Shown: positions 36,104 through 48,157 of the stretch, piece after piece
Layout of the letters: the number at the start of each line of letters is the position of its first letter
Position numbering within the stretch: the stretch's first letter is position 1
Origin: Tigriopus japonicus
Taxonomy: Eukaryota; Arthropoda; Copepoda; Harpacticoida; Harpacticidae
Direction of reading: 5' to 3'
Length of the DNA: 64,000 nt
Assembly: GCA_010645155.1 (NCBI GenBank)
Contig: CM021319.1
Span: 6,511,330 to 6,575,329 of the forward strand
Notes under the pieces: model-generated
What the model saw: the letters and a program-made list of their open reading frames with translations, nothing else
What the model was told of the DNA's origin: nothing
Database searches by the model: none
Made by a program: the position numbers and the translations under genes

Positions 36104-36775
36104 TCAAAAGCCATGATGGCCTCGGATTCGTTGGGCCAAGATCATGTCCTTGGTCATGATCGTCACTCGTTTGGCGTGGATACAACACAAGAGCGTATCT
36201 TCAAAGAGGAACACCAAAAACGCCTCGGCCGCCTCTTGCAAGGCCATCAAGGCCGCAGATTGGAACCTCAACCCGCCACTCGGGCTCAAATGCTGCGCGA
36301 TATCGCGAATGAGCCGACTAAACGGCAACTTGGGAATCAAGAGATGGGTACTTTTCTGGAATTGGCGAATCTCTTGCAAGGCCTTGGTTCCCGGTCGATA
36401 TCGGCGTTTGGGCGCCTTCTCGACCTTCTTTTTCTTCACTCCTACGGACTTTGGCGTGACCACGATCTTGGATTTGACCGGATTCACGGGCGTGGCCTGA
36501 ATCAAGCTCGGTTGTCGAGAATCCGGTTTGGGCGTGGACGTGCCGTATTGACGACTAGGACCGGGGGTGGGTTCTGAGGGTGGGACAGGCGTGATAGCGG
36601 TGGGTTTAGCTTTCGCTCGAGCTCGTTTAGGGTGGACAAGAAAGGCGGACGAGTCGGTGGATGTGGTCCCATTGGGACTGGAACTGGCGGGATCGGATGG
36701 GCTGGCGTTGGCGGCAGTGGCGTTGGAGGTGCTCGGGACACTCTTGGCCTTGAGCACGCTTCTTCGTTTGACCAT
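36104..36775 (-). CDS. CENPA: Centromeric histone H3 variant (CENP-A/CenH3)
   Basis: CENP-A replaces H3 in centromeric nucleosomes and seeds the kinetochore. The intronless gene encodes 223 residues: a 124-residue Ser/Pro/Lys-rich tail unlike canonical H3, then a 99-residue histone fold starting [19 protein letters not shown] and ending [20 protein letters not shown]. Loop 1 reads [13 protein letters not shown], two residues longer than H3 (AQDFKTDLRFQ), the hallmark insertion of CenH3. [14 protein letters not shown] remains H3-like. The tail lacks the canonical ARTKQTARKS start and is rich in basic KR and SP motifs. The ATG at 36775 has A at -3; the open frame extends upstream without a better start. 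A divergent H3.3-like variant is the only alternative and fits the loop and tail poorly. Confidence 0.88.
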   Translation of the reverse strand: MVKRRSVLKAKSVPSTSNATAANASPSDPASSSPNGTTSTDSSAFLVHPKRARAKAKPTAITPVPPSEPTPGPSRQYGTSTPKPDSRQPSLIQATPVNPVKSKIVVTPKSVGVKKKKVEKAPKRRYRPGTKALQEIRQFQKSTHLLIPKLPFSRLIRDIAQHLSPSGGLRFQSAALMALQEAAEAFLVFLFEDTLLCCIHAKRVTIMTKDMILAQRIRGHHGF

Positions 36776-37139
36776 GATGGTGACCTTGGGGTCGGAGTGG
36801 AGCTGTCGAGGGAGAAGGCCAAACGAAGTTCTTCTGACCCTTCTTTGGTCTTTCCGTTCGTTGATGATGTCCTCCGAGTTAAGTTGTTTTTTCCAGCGAT
36901 TCAGGGTTACGAAAAAACGAAAACCGGGAAAAGGCCCATAAACAATACATTCAAAAAGAGAAGACAAGAAAAAGTAATCGAAATAAGTAACTACGAATGG
37001 AAGGAAAATATAAAATTTTAAGGGTGCTGAATCGGAAAGCAAAATTTGTTCATTCTTGCATTTCAAGAAAGCATTTGTTTGAACAATCCGTCTGCAAATC
37101 GATCAATGTGATTAGCTGATTGAACGACAGTATCATAAC
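36776..37139. other. Upstream flank of CENP-A, no gene seen
   Basis: This interval is between the CENP-A start codon (minus strand) and the hAT-like copy beginning at 37140. It should carry the CENP-A promoter. The frame of CENP-A stays open through part of it, without family resemblance. Confidence 0.45.
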
Positions 37140-38326
37140 TAGGGATGGGCAAAAAGTGCAAATAAATATAGCATTTTGGTTACCAAAAGGAGCGGAAAAA
37201 TGTACCCAACAGTGCAAAATAAATGTGCAGAAACAGGCTCAAAGTGCAAAAAATGCCGAAAAAAGAGTAAATACTTGCCTTTGGACTTAAAAAGTCACGG
37301 ATGAATAAAGAGTACCCGTTGAGGTATAATTGAGGTGGAAAAGTCATTTTGAAGTTCCAAAGACATTTGAGAACAGGTGTAGTGACAATGAATGTTGCAC
37401 ATGCCTTCAATTAATTAGGTCATAGCCCAAAAATGATGTATTGTCTGTTTTAAAATGCTTAAAACAAAGTTATGAATACTTTCTTCAGGATAATTGTTGA
37501 GCACTTTTTGGTCAATAATGTTTTCAAATATTATTATAATATATTGAGCCATTGTTCTAATATGGCTTAAATGATGTCCGATCTTGTCCTTTGAGAATGT
37601 TGTTCAAAAATAGCAATTATAATTGATCGGAAAAACGTATGTGAGCCTAACAAACATTTTAAAGAAAACATTCAAGGGTACATTAGGGAGGAGATGTGGT
37701 GTTGTGGTTAGCGCAGTTTCCTTTAGTGTGAGAGGTCCCAGGTTCGATTCTCCTCCCCGACTCAAGGAAACTTTTAGACGTTAATCCACACCCACAGACG
37801 GAGAACCATTCTGATACCGGACTTGAAATTGCCTATCGGAAATGATTTGGACGATGTGATGGCTGGCTTCGCTGGACAGGCGAGGCTCAACCCTCCGACC
37901 CTAGCACCAACAATCGAAAAAAAATCATAAATGTATTTTAAGTGACATTGCTTCAATTTTGGGCCTGTGACCAAATTACTAGAACTCGATTTCATATGTG
38001 ACATTGTCACTACACCTCAAAACTGTCTTAAATGTATTTGGACATCTCCTAAGCTTTGATCTTGTTACTTCAAGATGGAGCATACATTGTGAGGTTTGTA
38101 TCTGAAATGCACATATTTCATTGTAAGGTGCTGAGAATGTGGGATTGCAAATGGAAGCTTTTTTAGTTGCAAATTTGATCTTGAAACTAAAAATTTCAAG
38201 TTTTTAAAAATTTCAAGATTCTCAAAACCTAAAATTTTCTTTGCGATCTGTTAATTTTGGTCAAATTCGTAAAGAAAAGTGCAAATATAGGTGAAAAGTG
38301 CAAAAAGGCAAAATGTGTTTATGGTG
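37140..38326. mobile_element. Second hAT-like copy, inverted and truncated, with a SINE inside
   Basis: The left end TAGGGATGGGCAAAAAGTGC matches the right terminus of the 12854-14752 element read on the other strand, and the similarity continues through the GTGCAAAT-rich subterminal region. The right end matches that element's left side (AAAGTGCAAAAAGGC, then TTTATGG) but stops about 30 bp before the expected terminus. No matching duplication flanks it. Segments near 37340-37450 and 37930-38060 are inverted copies of each other, so this copy is palindromic too. It is interrupted by a tRNA-like SINE at 37682. Confidence 0.7.
37682..37925 (+). repeat. tRNA-derived SINE
   Basis: The head looks like a tRNA: GGGAGGA at the start pairs with TCCTCCC at about 37753-37759. 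An A-box-like TGGTGTTGTGG leads into GGTTAGCGCAG, and a B box GGTTCGATTCT follows at the usual distance. The anticodon arm does not fold well, so it is not a functional tRNA. A unique body of about 150 bp follows, ending in an A-rich tail (about 37916-37924). This is the layout of a Pol III SINE. It sits inside the hAT-like copy, so it inserted later. Confidence 0.65.
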
Positions 38327-39751
38327 TCCTACGATTGAGACGATGTTAGGGTTAGGTTAGGTTAAAATAAAAATAAGTGCATTTTAGTGAAGAATACATA
38401 TTATTTTGACCTAATGATGAATTTTCATTTGATTTTATTAGATCGAGAAGCAATACTATTTGTTGTTTTGAAGCTAAACTACTCACTAATTTGTGATTGC
38501 AGATTCCAGAAAATCTGAACTGAACTATCTTTTTGGGCCAAAACTAAGCCACTTAAACTCAAATAATTCAGCAACGGATCAATATAATTTCAATTAATTT
38601 CAATTCTAAAGTATCTTATTGAGCTCTTAATATGTACTGAATAGGTTATTTAAGAAATAGTTGGTGTAATTGCAAAATTATCTGCAATGGCGAAAAAACT
38701 GTCTTTGGCTTATGCTAATGTTCAAGATCAATTTGGTCTGAAATCGGAATAGTGCCGTTTGGTTTCAAGTGATTTCCACACTTGAGTGGGGAATTTTACT
38801 TTACCACCACGTTGTTGGTTGGCTGCCAAATCTTTTTCTTCAATCAAAGCTTCTACATTGTAGTGATTTGGAACTGAAGGCGAGAATGTGACAAAATAAT
38901 TCGTGTAGATTGTAGATCAACCTGATTTGTATACTTAGGACCTCATCGATCTAAAAGTTTTTAATTAATGAGTTTTTCAAAGACGGAAAATTTGAAGATT
39001 ATATCATGGAAATCATGAAACAAAACAATAAATTCTATGATAATCGCAAGACAATTTCATTTGACTATCTTTTTCTAAGCCCTTTAAGACAGCAATCGAA
39101 TGTATTTCTTCAGAGCAAAAATAGCTCTGGTTCCGAGTATTGTCCCCGTTGATTTTACCGAACGGTGTTTTGCGCGCCAATTCCGGCTTAGAATTCTTCG
39201 CTCCGGAGCTTTTGATTCTGCCGCTTGGGCGCTCAACTGCAGTAGTGAGAAATCAAAGGGAAACGTTCCCTCGGTCAGGTAAAGATTCCAAGGCAGGAGT
39301 TCATGCCTGTTAGTCTCCTTCAATTAACTCGTTGATAATGTCATAATCGTGGATCCTGCTCGCCAAGATCGTGAGAATTCCAAGAAAGAGAAGAAGATGC
39401 AATTTGTGTAGATTTGGCATCTCCTCCCCTCATTTCCCCGAAGACCAGGCCACGACGAGATACTAGACGGTTGTGCTGCCTGCGTGCCTGGTTAGATTTG
39501 AGTTCTGCATCATCCCAAGTGATCCCAAATGCCGTGACAAAAGCGAAAAGCTCACGGGAAAATCTTCATTCTAGCTCCCAACGATACGACTACTCAGTTT
39601 CGTCTTGAAGGTAGTTAATGAGAGCATCTTCGCCAATTTTCGTCGATGGTATCGAGATAAACGGGAGCCAAAATATTTGAAGAAACGAAACTCGGTAGGC
39701 TCATGAAATAGTGGCAGTTGAATCAGTGAGTGAGATCCTATCAGAACAATC
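38327..39751. other. Intergenic region upstream of the fasciclin-domain gene
   Basis: About 1.4 kb with no supported gene. A short TTAGG-type run lies at 38346-38364. The first part is AT-rich, and the part from about 39100 is more mixed in composition and probably contains the promoter and leader of the next gene. Confidence 0.5.
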
Positions 39752-42700
39752 ATGGGCTCTCCAAAAGGTGAATGTCAAAAGCTTTTCAAAGTGTTCCTGG
39801 TGGCCTGGCATGTAATTCAATTATTAGAAATCGTGCATTCCCAAGAATTGTTACCCAAACCAGAAGCTATTAAAATCGTGGTCAAGCATGAAGATTTAAT
39901 TCTACCCAAAATTTTGACCAAACCTCCCTCGGAACCTCCAACCATTACCGAAACAGAGACTTCCTACTCAACCACTAGCAATTCTCTGAATTATTCGCCT
40001 ACAACCCTGAGAGATGTGATAAAAAGACGCCAAAAAGTCCAGGTAAGACTCATTTCAATTTAAAAATGAAATTCCGTTAAATAAACACTTTTTCATCCCT
40101 GACCTTCTGAAGTCAAAGTCTCAAATCGAGAAGATTTCTCGGCCAACATTGAGTAGGTTTCCAACGTATCCTTCCACTACAACGAAAACCTCAGTACCAA
40201 AAAAGGATAGAAAGCGATTTCGGCCCCAAAAACCTCCAAATCTAGAAGAAAAAGCTACTGTGGTCGAGATCACCGATCAAACAGAGCAAGCGGAAAACAC
40301 CACACAAGTTCATTTGGTCTATCCAATCAATTCAAACGACTATTTATCAACGGTGCCTGACTCCTTACCAGGAATGAATTTTGCTCAGCTCCAGGATTAC
40401 AAATCTCGACAACAGTATCCTTCAAGCACGATCCAAACCACCAAGACAACAATTTTGTCAACCATAAGCGGTTACCTCGATGAGTCCACTTTAAGCGAAA
40501 ACATCATTTCCACTACCGAGCGAAGCACTTCACGAGATACCACACAAGACCTTATTTCGGATGAAGATCCTACTAACCGAGAAATTCTAGAAGAGGTGAA
40601 CCCTACCACGGAAAGTGGGTCAGAGACGGGCAATCGGTTTACTACAAGAACCAATCCTGGACGGCCAAAACCACATTTGTTGCAACACTTGGAACCGACC
40701 CCACCCACCACCAATTTCGGCTTGAAGATATCCTCCACTGAAGCGGAACCAACTGGAATCGAGTCGAAAAGTTTCGAGACAAGAACGTTTACGGCCACCT
40801 TTCGCCCGTCGACGGCTATTGCCAAGACTTCCAGACCAAGTTATCATATCACATCCACATTCCGTCCCACTGTTCTTCCGTCGTCGAGATCTCGATCCCA
40901 TCCGTCTCAAGTTCCCACTTTGATCGAGGATACCGCCATCTTTGATCCTGCTCTCTCTGAGCTGGAAGAGTTTGGATTTCAATCGGAGCGAATCCACAAG
41001 GATGATCTGGTTGAGCTTGATACGGACTCAGATGAAAGTGAAATCTTCCCTCCAATCACTGGAACTCCCATCACTACCACAATTACAAGTAACAAAAGTG
41101 TCTTAATGAGCTCATCTCGAGCAAGCACAGACAATCGTGAGGATGAGAGCGATAATAATGACGAGGGTATGAGACACCAAAATGACGATGATCTAGTTGG
41201 TTTCAAGCGTCATGAAACCAACAGAAAACTTGGACCGAAATCAAGTGAGGAAAATGACCAAAGTCGGGAGAAAGAGGATGATGATGATGATAATCATGAT
41301 GATATGGAAGAGCTGATCAGGGATTGGGGTGAAAGTATCATTCGGAGTGTGAAGGCCAATAACCAAGCCAACAACTCGGAAAGTACTTCAAAGGCAAGCA
41401 GACAACCAATACGCCATCGATACAAAGTAAATATTCAGAATCTTGAATTCGCGTCAACCGAAAATGATGGCATCCTCACAGAGCAATCCAATCGACTAGT
41501 CAGACAATTACCACCCATTGTACCACCCACCGACTTCATTCAAAGAGCCGTTCCATCACAATACGGAACACCTGAGCACACCCAATACAAACGTCCTCAA
41601 TATGAAACAAGTACGCCACAGGTGATCTCATCTACCGTTTTCAATGGGCATGGCATTGTTCCAACAAATGGCCCAGATCCCATCAGATCCAAATGGCAAG
41701 CGCCGACCATTCCTCCTCTGAGACGAAATCATTTCAACGCTCACAACTACTTTGATTCCAGTACACCTGACAGTGAGTCTAAGGTTTCCGTGTCTAATTT
41801 CCTAATCGACGATATGGACCAATCCTCGCAAGATTCCATTACCAAATACACTTACAAATATCTGCCTCGGAGCCAAAGTCATAGCAAGTCAACGGTGACT
41901 GAAAGCCCTCTAGTGTCAATCACAGCTCAATCAAACAGGTCACCCGATGGTTTGTTCCATCCAGAACAAGCCACACCTTTACCCAAACACAGCAACGGAA
42001 CTTTGAGCAATTCCAACTTTGGTTCCAAATTTCAACGAGGAATCTCGGAGAAAACTACGCCACTTGTCACCACGTTTCGTCCTGAATTTACCAATGAGTA
42101 TCAAGACCTCAGGTATATGTCAAATCAAGAGAGAAGCGAGCCAAATAAACCAAGTCCCAGTCCCACTCCGTCCACTTTCCAAATTGTCAACGATTTCCCC
42201 AAAGTCTCGAGAGGAAGTACCATCAATCTTTTCCGGCATCCCACCAATTTTCCCAGCCTAGTGTCTGAATCGATTCCGTCAAGAACTTCATACAAGACCA
42301 CTCAATTGCCTTTGCGAGAACTTACTCTACCAGTGGTGAAACAACTACCATCCACAACGGCCACTTTGACGAGATCGCCTCCACGACCCGATTTGCAAAC
42401 GTTACCAGGCCTTAGACCTGACCCAAAGAACCACCAACCACCTTACCCTGTCTCAAAACCATTTGTGCTCAAAGGATCCCCTTCCAGCATTACTGACAAA
42501 ACGGAACAAATCGCTCCAGGAGAAGACGAAGAGGATTCCGTTGCAGCGGCCTCCTTTGAAGTAACGAACAAAATCAAAGAGCTCAAAAGCATAGCCAACA
42601 AGGAAGACAAACGAGAAAGCCCCAGCTATGATGAGATAAGGCCCAAAAGAAAACCCTTCTTTCCACGGCGACGATATTCTCGACCGAATTCGCCACGTTC

Positions 42701-45700
42701 AAAGGAGCAAAAGTTATCCGTTGGCGCTAGTGTGGTGACGAGAGCGCCTGACGGATACAAGATTGAGTCGCCCAATCTCTATTTAGAGGTGGGTTTCCCA
42801 GCCAATGGGGATCGCGAGGCAACCATTTCGAGAAATGACATTAGACGATTTAATCCGAAACGTGGGCGTCAAAGATTGTCGACTCTAAAGCCAAAGACTC
42901 CAAATCCAACCATTGATAAATTAAGAGACTTCTCTATTCCGAATTTCGATCGATTTGAAACATCACTGCAAGAGCGTGAACATAAAATCAATCCAGTTGA
43001 ATTCAACTCGAAGCAAGATAGCAAAGACAAGAAAACTGCCCAAGTTCCGCCCACCAAACCGACCAAATTCAGTTTTGAGCGACAAAAGTTCAAAGCTCTT
43101 GATGAGGAGCGATTTAAAAAAGAGCTTAGAGAGATTCCAAATATTGTGCCCACCGATTGGTCCAAACCATTCAGTAGTGAAAAAGAAGTGAAAGTTGATT
43201 CAACCACCTCTCGAATTTACACCGTACCTCATAGAAAATCTGTCAAAGATTTCAACCGATTCGATTCCAAGCCCTTGAGCAAAGACTCAAAGGAAGATTC
43301 TTCCAAGAAAGAACCTTATGTTAATAGATTCCATTCTCGGAGAAATTTCACCCACAGCAAACCACGAGATCACAACTCATTTAATGCTTACCCAAAGACC
43401 ACCGAAATCCCCAAATTCACGTATAAAATATTAGAACCGCCGTCAAAACCAACACAACTGCCCCAGTTTACGTATACACTTTTGGACCCAGAAAAGATCC
43501 AAAGTTCCAAGCCAACTCATCCTACCATCTTTGACCAATTCAACGACTTTGCCAAAGATGTGGATGATGACGATAACGAGGATGATTACATCCTTGTTCG
43601 AGATCCAGGTCAGAGAGGGTTCATCGAGATTAAAAAGGAAGAAATTGGCAGCGGCCTTGCATCCAACAATCCATTTACTCGCTCCAAAACTAAAACCTCA
43701 AACCAAGAATTTCCAACGCCAGATGCAGAGCCTCAAAAGTTCCCCCCATTCTTGAATCCCGATCCAACCATCAAATACAAGGATGCCTCTTTCCCTTCGT
43801 TTTTTGCGGTCCCTTCTGGCTCAGATTCTGAAAGGCAAACTCCAAAGACCAAGGACACTTTTCCATCAGCTTTGGAACCTCAACCAAGCGTCCATACCTA
43901 CACCAAAGTGAATTCACCGCCACCCAACGTCCATGCTTTCAATAAAGTGAATTCACCTCAACCAAGAGAGGTGAGTTCAAATCTAAACCAAAACCACAAT
44001 TCTTATCAGGTCCTTAAGGAGAATGCGCGCTTAGAAGCCAAAACTCGTTACGAACCCATCGACATAACTGACGTTGAAGGACCTCCAAAGGTTTTGAAGA
44101 GTTCAAAAACATACAAAAAATACATCCCTCCGTCTAAGAGCCTCACGTCTAAACCCTCCATAAAAGCTCCCATTAATAACCTGCCGACATTCACACTTCC
44201 GTCCATGACTCCAAATATTTTAAAATTGAACTCTCAGTTCCGGAATCAACCCAGACACATTCCAAGCCAACAACCCAAAATCCAACCAAGGCCAGGATTG
44301 AGAACCACAGAGTCCACTCTCGATTTTCCAAGTGACATGCCCAATCCGTTTCGAACTGAAATCGGATCGAGTTTCGAGTTCCTCAATGTTCCGTCCTCCT
44401 TGCCTCGACCAGCTTCAACGGCAGAGCTTCAAACCATTGAATACGCAACCCGTCCCACTGTTCTAAAACTACAACCTCAACCCCCTACTGAAGCTGTAGG
44501 TTCTCAGGTCAACAAGCCCAGACCTTCTTCGTCCCAAGTCTATATTCCGCCAAAGGTTTATCGTCAACCGGCTCCCTCTATTTCGAACATTGCTCTAACC
44601 ACACCTCTTCCTCAAATCAACCATGTGACATCTCGCAGCGACTCTGGCGATGACCTCGAATATGAATACACAGGAATGGGAACCGATCCCTTGCCCAAGG
44701 TCCTCTTGGCAAATGGCCTCACTGTAATGGCTGCATTGATTTCTGAAGCAGGTATGGAAGTCCGATTAAGTGGTCCTGGTCCTTATACTGTGTTTGCTCC
44801 TTCGGACAAGGCCTTCAATGAGTTCCTCAATGATTATCATGAAGGTGGCGTCTCTTCAGCTTTGGAGGCTCTGAAGGCGAATAAGGCGGAACTGATCAGG
44901 GTAAGACATGCGTTTTTCATATGATGGATGAGGTGAAATTCTCACGGGTTTTAGAGCCTGTTTCTTCAGGATTCCTTTTTTGTTTCGAGACTTTTGGCAA
45001 TCAAATCTCAGATTTTAACTTAATACAGAAAGTTAGAAGACAATTTCGCTCCTTACTTCAAGACTGAGAAAACCGGATAAGAGAGAAGAGTCTCCTTCAT
45101 CTTTCTTTTCATATTGATGCCTACCACAATTTCACTTTTTTACTCGTCGTTGATACATGTCCAATTACATATTTTTGTTACAGATTGTTCAAAATCACGT
45201 GGTCAAGGGCCTTGTCTTAGGACGTGATCTAGAGGACGATTTGGTTGGCACCTCTTTGAGTGGGAGTAAACTCAGATCGAATTTGTACTTGACGGAAAGT
45301 CAAGACTGGAAGGAAATTTTGGTGAGTCCCTCTCTCACGTTTCTCGTCGTGGCATAAAAATGCACTTTAGCCAGTCAAGATAATGAGAAACGATTAATTT
45401 CTTGAAATAATTTCTCGAGGAGAAATCTTGAGAAATCTAGTTTTACAGAAATAATATTTTTAAGCCAAATCATCATTGAGGTGGTTAGCCGTCCTGGAGT
45501 GAACGATAATGGACACTAGCTTCTCAAAATGCATGGTCAGATCAAACCTGATTTGAAGAATCGGAAATGGTTGCTAATCTCTGGAACAAGGGTATTCCAT
45601 GTTGGCGCTGTCGTCATTATCGTCATCACTTTAACCCTCAAATAGGTTTATGACGTTCAAGTGAACACTGGCAGCAATTTCTACCATAACAAAGTGATTT

Positions 45701-46986
45701 TGTTTTTCACGTGACATTGATCCTGAACTTCTTCGAATTAGGTTGAAATCCTTGAAGCATGACTTAATGCGTTACTCCTGCGTCCACCATTATTGCCCTT
45801 CTACGTATTTTCTTTTTGATATGCGTCCTGCAATAGCAATTGAGATCGATTTTTTGCCATCGTCATTTGCGTCATCCAATGTAGACACAAAATGAAGTGT
45901 GTGGTGTTATCTTTTTTTTCGCTAGGTGAAAACCATCAACGGAGGAATTGTACAGAAAACAGATGTGGAAGCATCCAACGGTGTCATTCATCTCATCGAT
46001 AGGGTGCTGTTCCCTCCTGCCACACAAAATATTATTCAGACCTTGAAATCTGACCCAGAAGGGCGATTCACCACAGTATTGAAAGCCCTGAAAGCCACAA
46101 AACTTGACCAGGAGATTTCAGATTTTTCAAGTGAGTTGACGCAATGCATTGACCATTGGAATCCAATGACATGTTGCAATTTGAACCAATTTCTTTATAG
46201 CTGGACCTTGGACGATATTCGCTCCCACCAATGAAGCCTTTATGAACTTGCCTATGACCGAATTGGAGGATCTCATCCAAGATCCAAAGAAGCTCCACCG
46301 TCTTGTACTCAATCATCTGATTAACCGAAGTGTGTTCAGTGCGGGGTTGAAGCCTCACCAAGTGATTGATATGGCCAATGGGAATAAACTCAATCTATTT
46401 TCAAGGAGGGGTAAGTGTGATCTTTTCATTTATGCGAGACAATCGGACAGTAAATTTGATTATGATACCATCATACGTACACTCTCTCTGTCTTGATCAC
46501 AATTATTTTCCAAATAACATTTCGTAATGACCACAATCACTCAAGGAGGACGTGTTGAAAGATGATACATTGGCGAAGAATTCCAGCTCGGATTTGTTCT
46601 TATTTTCAATCGTCCTGTGGAACGAACTTAAGCCAAAAATGGGAAAAAAGTTTCTTCACATTACCAAACAAATCACGTGGGAAAATAACCTTGAAACAAG
46701 ATAGTTTTTGCCAATTGAAAGAATACAATCGTTTTGAATAGGCGCCAAGAGTTTTCTTCTTTTTCTTCCGAGATCATTTGGACGTTTTCTGATTCCAGAT
46801 CGCGTCAAAATAGACGGTGCTAATATCAGTGATATGGACATCCCAGCTGCCAATGGCGTGATACAGATCGTGGAAAATGTGATTGAGCTGAAAGACGATG
46901 CCCAATCAAGCTTGGAGTCGCTTGAGAGGACTATTAAACCAAGTTTACTTAAGCCTCCCAAAACTCCCAAGCTTTTCAGGTTTTAG
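39752..46986 (+). CDS. Giant secreted protein with two C-terminal fasciclin (FAS1) domains
   Basis: Six exons join in frame: 39752-40042, 40113-44900, 45184-45321, 45926-46130, 46201-46410 and 46799-46986, giving about 1,939 residues. A hydrophobic segment near residues 12-28 (FKVFLVAWHVIQLLEIV) followed by HSQE looks like a signal peptide. Residues about 100-1,615, almost all from one 4.8-kb exon, are a Ser/Thr/Pro/Lys-rich disordered region with an acidic EDDDDDNHDDMEE patch and short repeats (KFTYKILEPPSKPT / QFTYTLLDPEKI; HTYTKVNSPPP / HAFNKVNSPQP). FAS1 domain 1 (about 1,620-1,775) has GPYTVFAPSDKAFNEF and NHVVKG; FAS1 domain 2 (about 1,778-1,925) has GPWTIFAPTNEAFMNL and NGVIQIVENV. FAS1 domains mediate adhesion in extracellular matrix. 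No membrane anchor follows. I know no named orthologue; an extracellular or cuticle matrix role is inferred. Confidence 0.85.
45322..45925 (+). other. Intron 3 of the fasciclin-domain gene
   Basis: A GTGAGT donor follows 45321 and a T-rich tract ending CGCTAG precedes 45926, with phase 0. The 604 bp show no nested gene. Confidence 0.75.
46411..46798 (+). other. Intron 5 of the fasciclin-domain gene
   Basis: A GTAAGT donor follows 46410 and a GATTCCAG acceptor precedes 46799. Splicing gives codon G|AT and continues FAS1 domain 2 (SRR-DRVKIDGANI). Nothing else is recognised in it. Confidence 0.75.
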
Positions 46987-48157
46987 TGAGAGTTTAGCCG
47001 TCGCTCTCAAGGGAGACGAAGAAAGACAAAAAAACGAGTGAAAATATCGCAAATGAAACGCTCCAGTCAATTTCAACTGAAAGCGAAGAAGATTGTGCGA
47101 ACGACGACGACGACGTTCTTAAAGAGGGCTGTTTGTTCCTATTAGCTCGTGAGAAATATGTTTTCTTCTCTTGTGTGAAAGCCTGAAAAGACATTGTGAA
47201 GAATCGTTGAAAGTGCGAGAAAAATGATGCAAGATTGCACACAGGCACATACAACCAGGGTCAACAGCATCGTAAAAAAGTCTTTGTGATCCCTTCCCTA
47301 AAACTTGTGGTGGGGTTATTATAAAGACCTTTTGATTCCCTTCCAAGACCCTCGTCTGCCATACATACAGAACCTCATCAATGAATGAATGGTTCCCACT
47401 ATGCTTGTTCCCGATATAATTAATGTTGATCACGGATTCCTTCTTATGAAATAAAGACCGATTTAAACACGATTTTCCAGACTGTCAAGCTGCTTGTGCA
47501 ATCAGGCTCAGGTGACAGTAAACATTTGTATCTTTGACCTAACTCTCGTCTACCAAACCCCCGACAATTCTGTCACGGAATACCGGCTACATCATCGAGA
47601 GCAGAGGCGGAGAAAATCAATCGCACTTTGTCATGTTCAACTCGATCCACAAATGAAGAGGGCAGGCAGTCAGTCCTCTGTAAAGTAAGTATACGGAACC
47701 AACGATGACCACTTTGTGTCCATATGTACACGATTGCATACGGTACGTGCTATGATGTAAAAGAAGGAAGGGGGGGCTGCGACAAAACCGCTTGCAAAAC
47801 CACAGCGTAACTACTTGCGTAATATCGAATTGACGCACTCACTCACGCACGCAAGCATGAACACACGTTCCAGGATGCAGGACAATTGGTTTTAAGGTAT
47901 TATTCAATGTGATGGAATAGCTAGCTACTACACTGGGTTAGCCAGACACTCGATGGGAAACTGCAATTAGTAAAATAACGAGTTCGGTATTGAGACACAT
48001 CACGACCAGCAGAAATTCTTCATCGGACAAAATTTGTTTAATGGATTGATTGAACTTGAAGCATGGGTAAAATCGGGAAATTTCCAACTAGGCGCCATTG
48101 ATGAGAAGTGACTTACAAAAGCTTTGGACATACCTCGTGAAAATGGGGTTGTGTGAA
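46987..48157. other. Convergent intergenic region, no gene seen
   Basis: About 1.2 kb between the fasciclin-domain stop codon (plus) and the coiled-coil gene stop codon (minus). AATAAA near 47450 may end the fasciclin mRNA. A GACGAC repeat lies at about 47100-47115. No coding region is supported. Confidence 0.5.

Noticed and set aside
37682..37760. Functional tRNA gene
   Set aside because: Acceptor-like ends and a B box exist but the anticodon stem does not pair and a body with an A-rich tail follows, so it is a SINE head.
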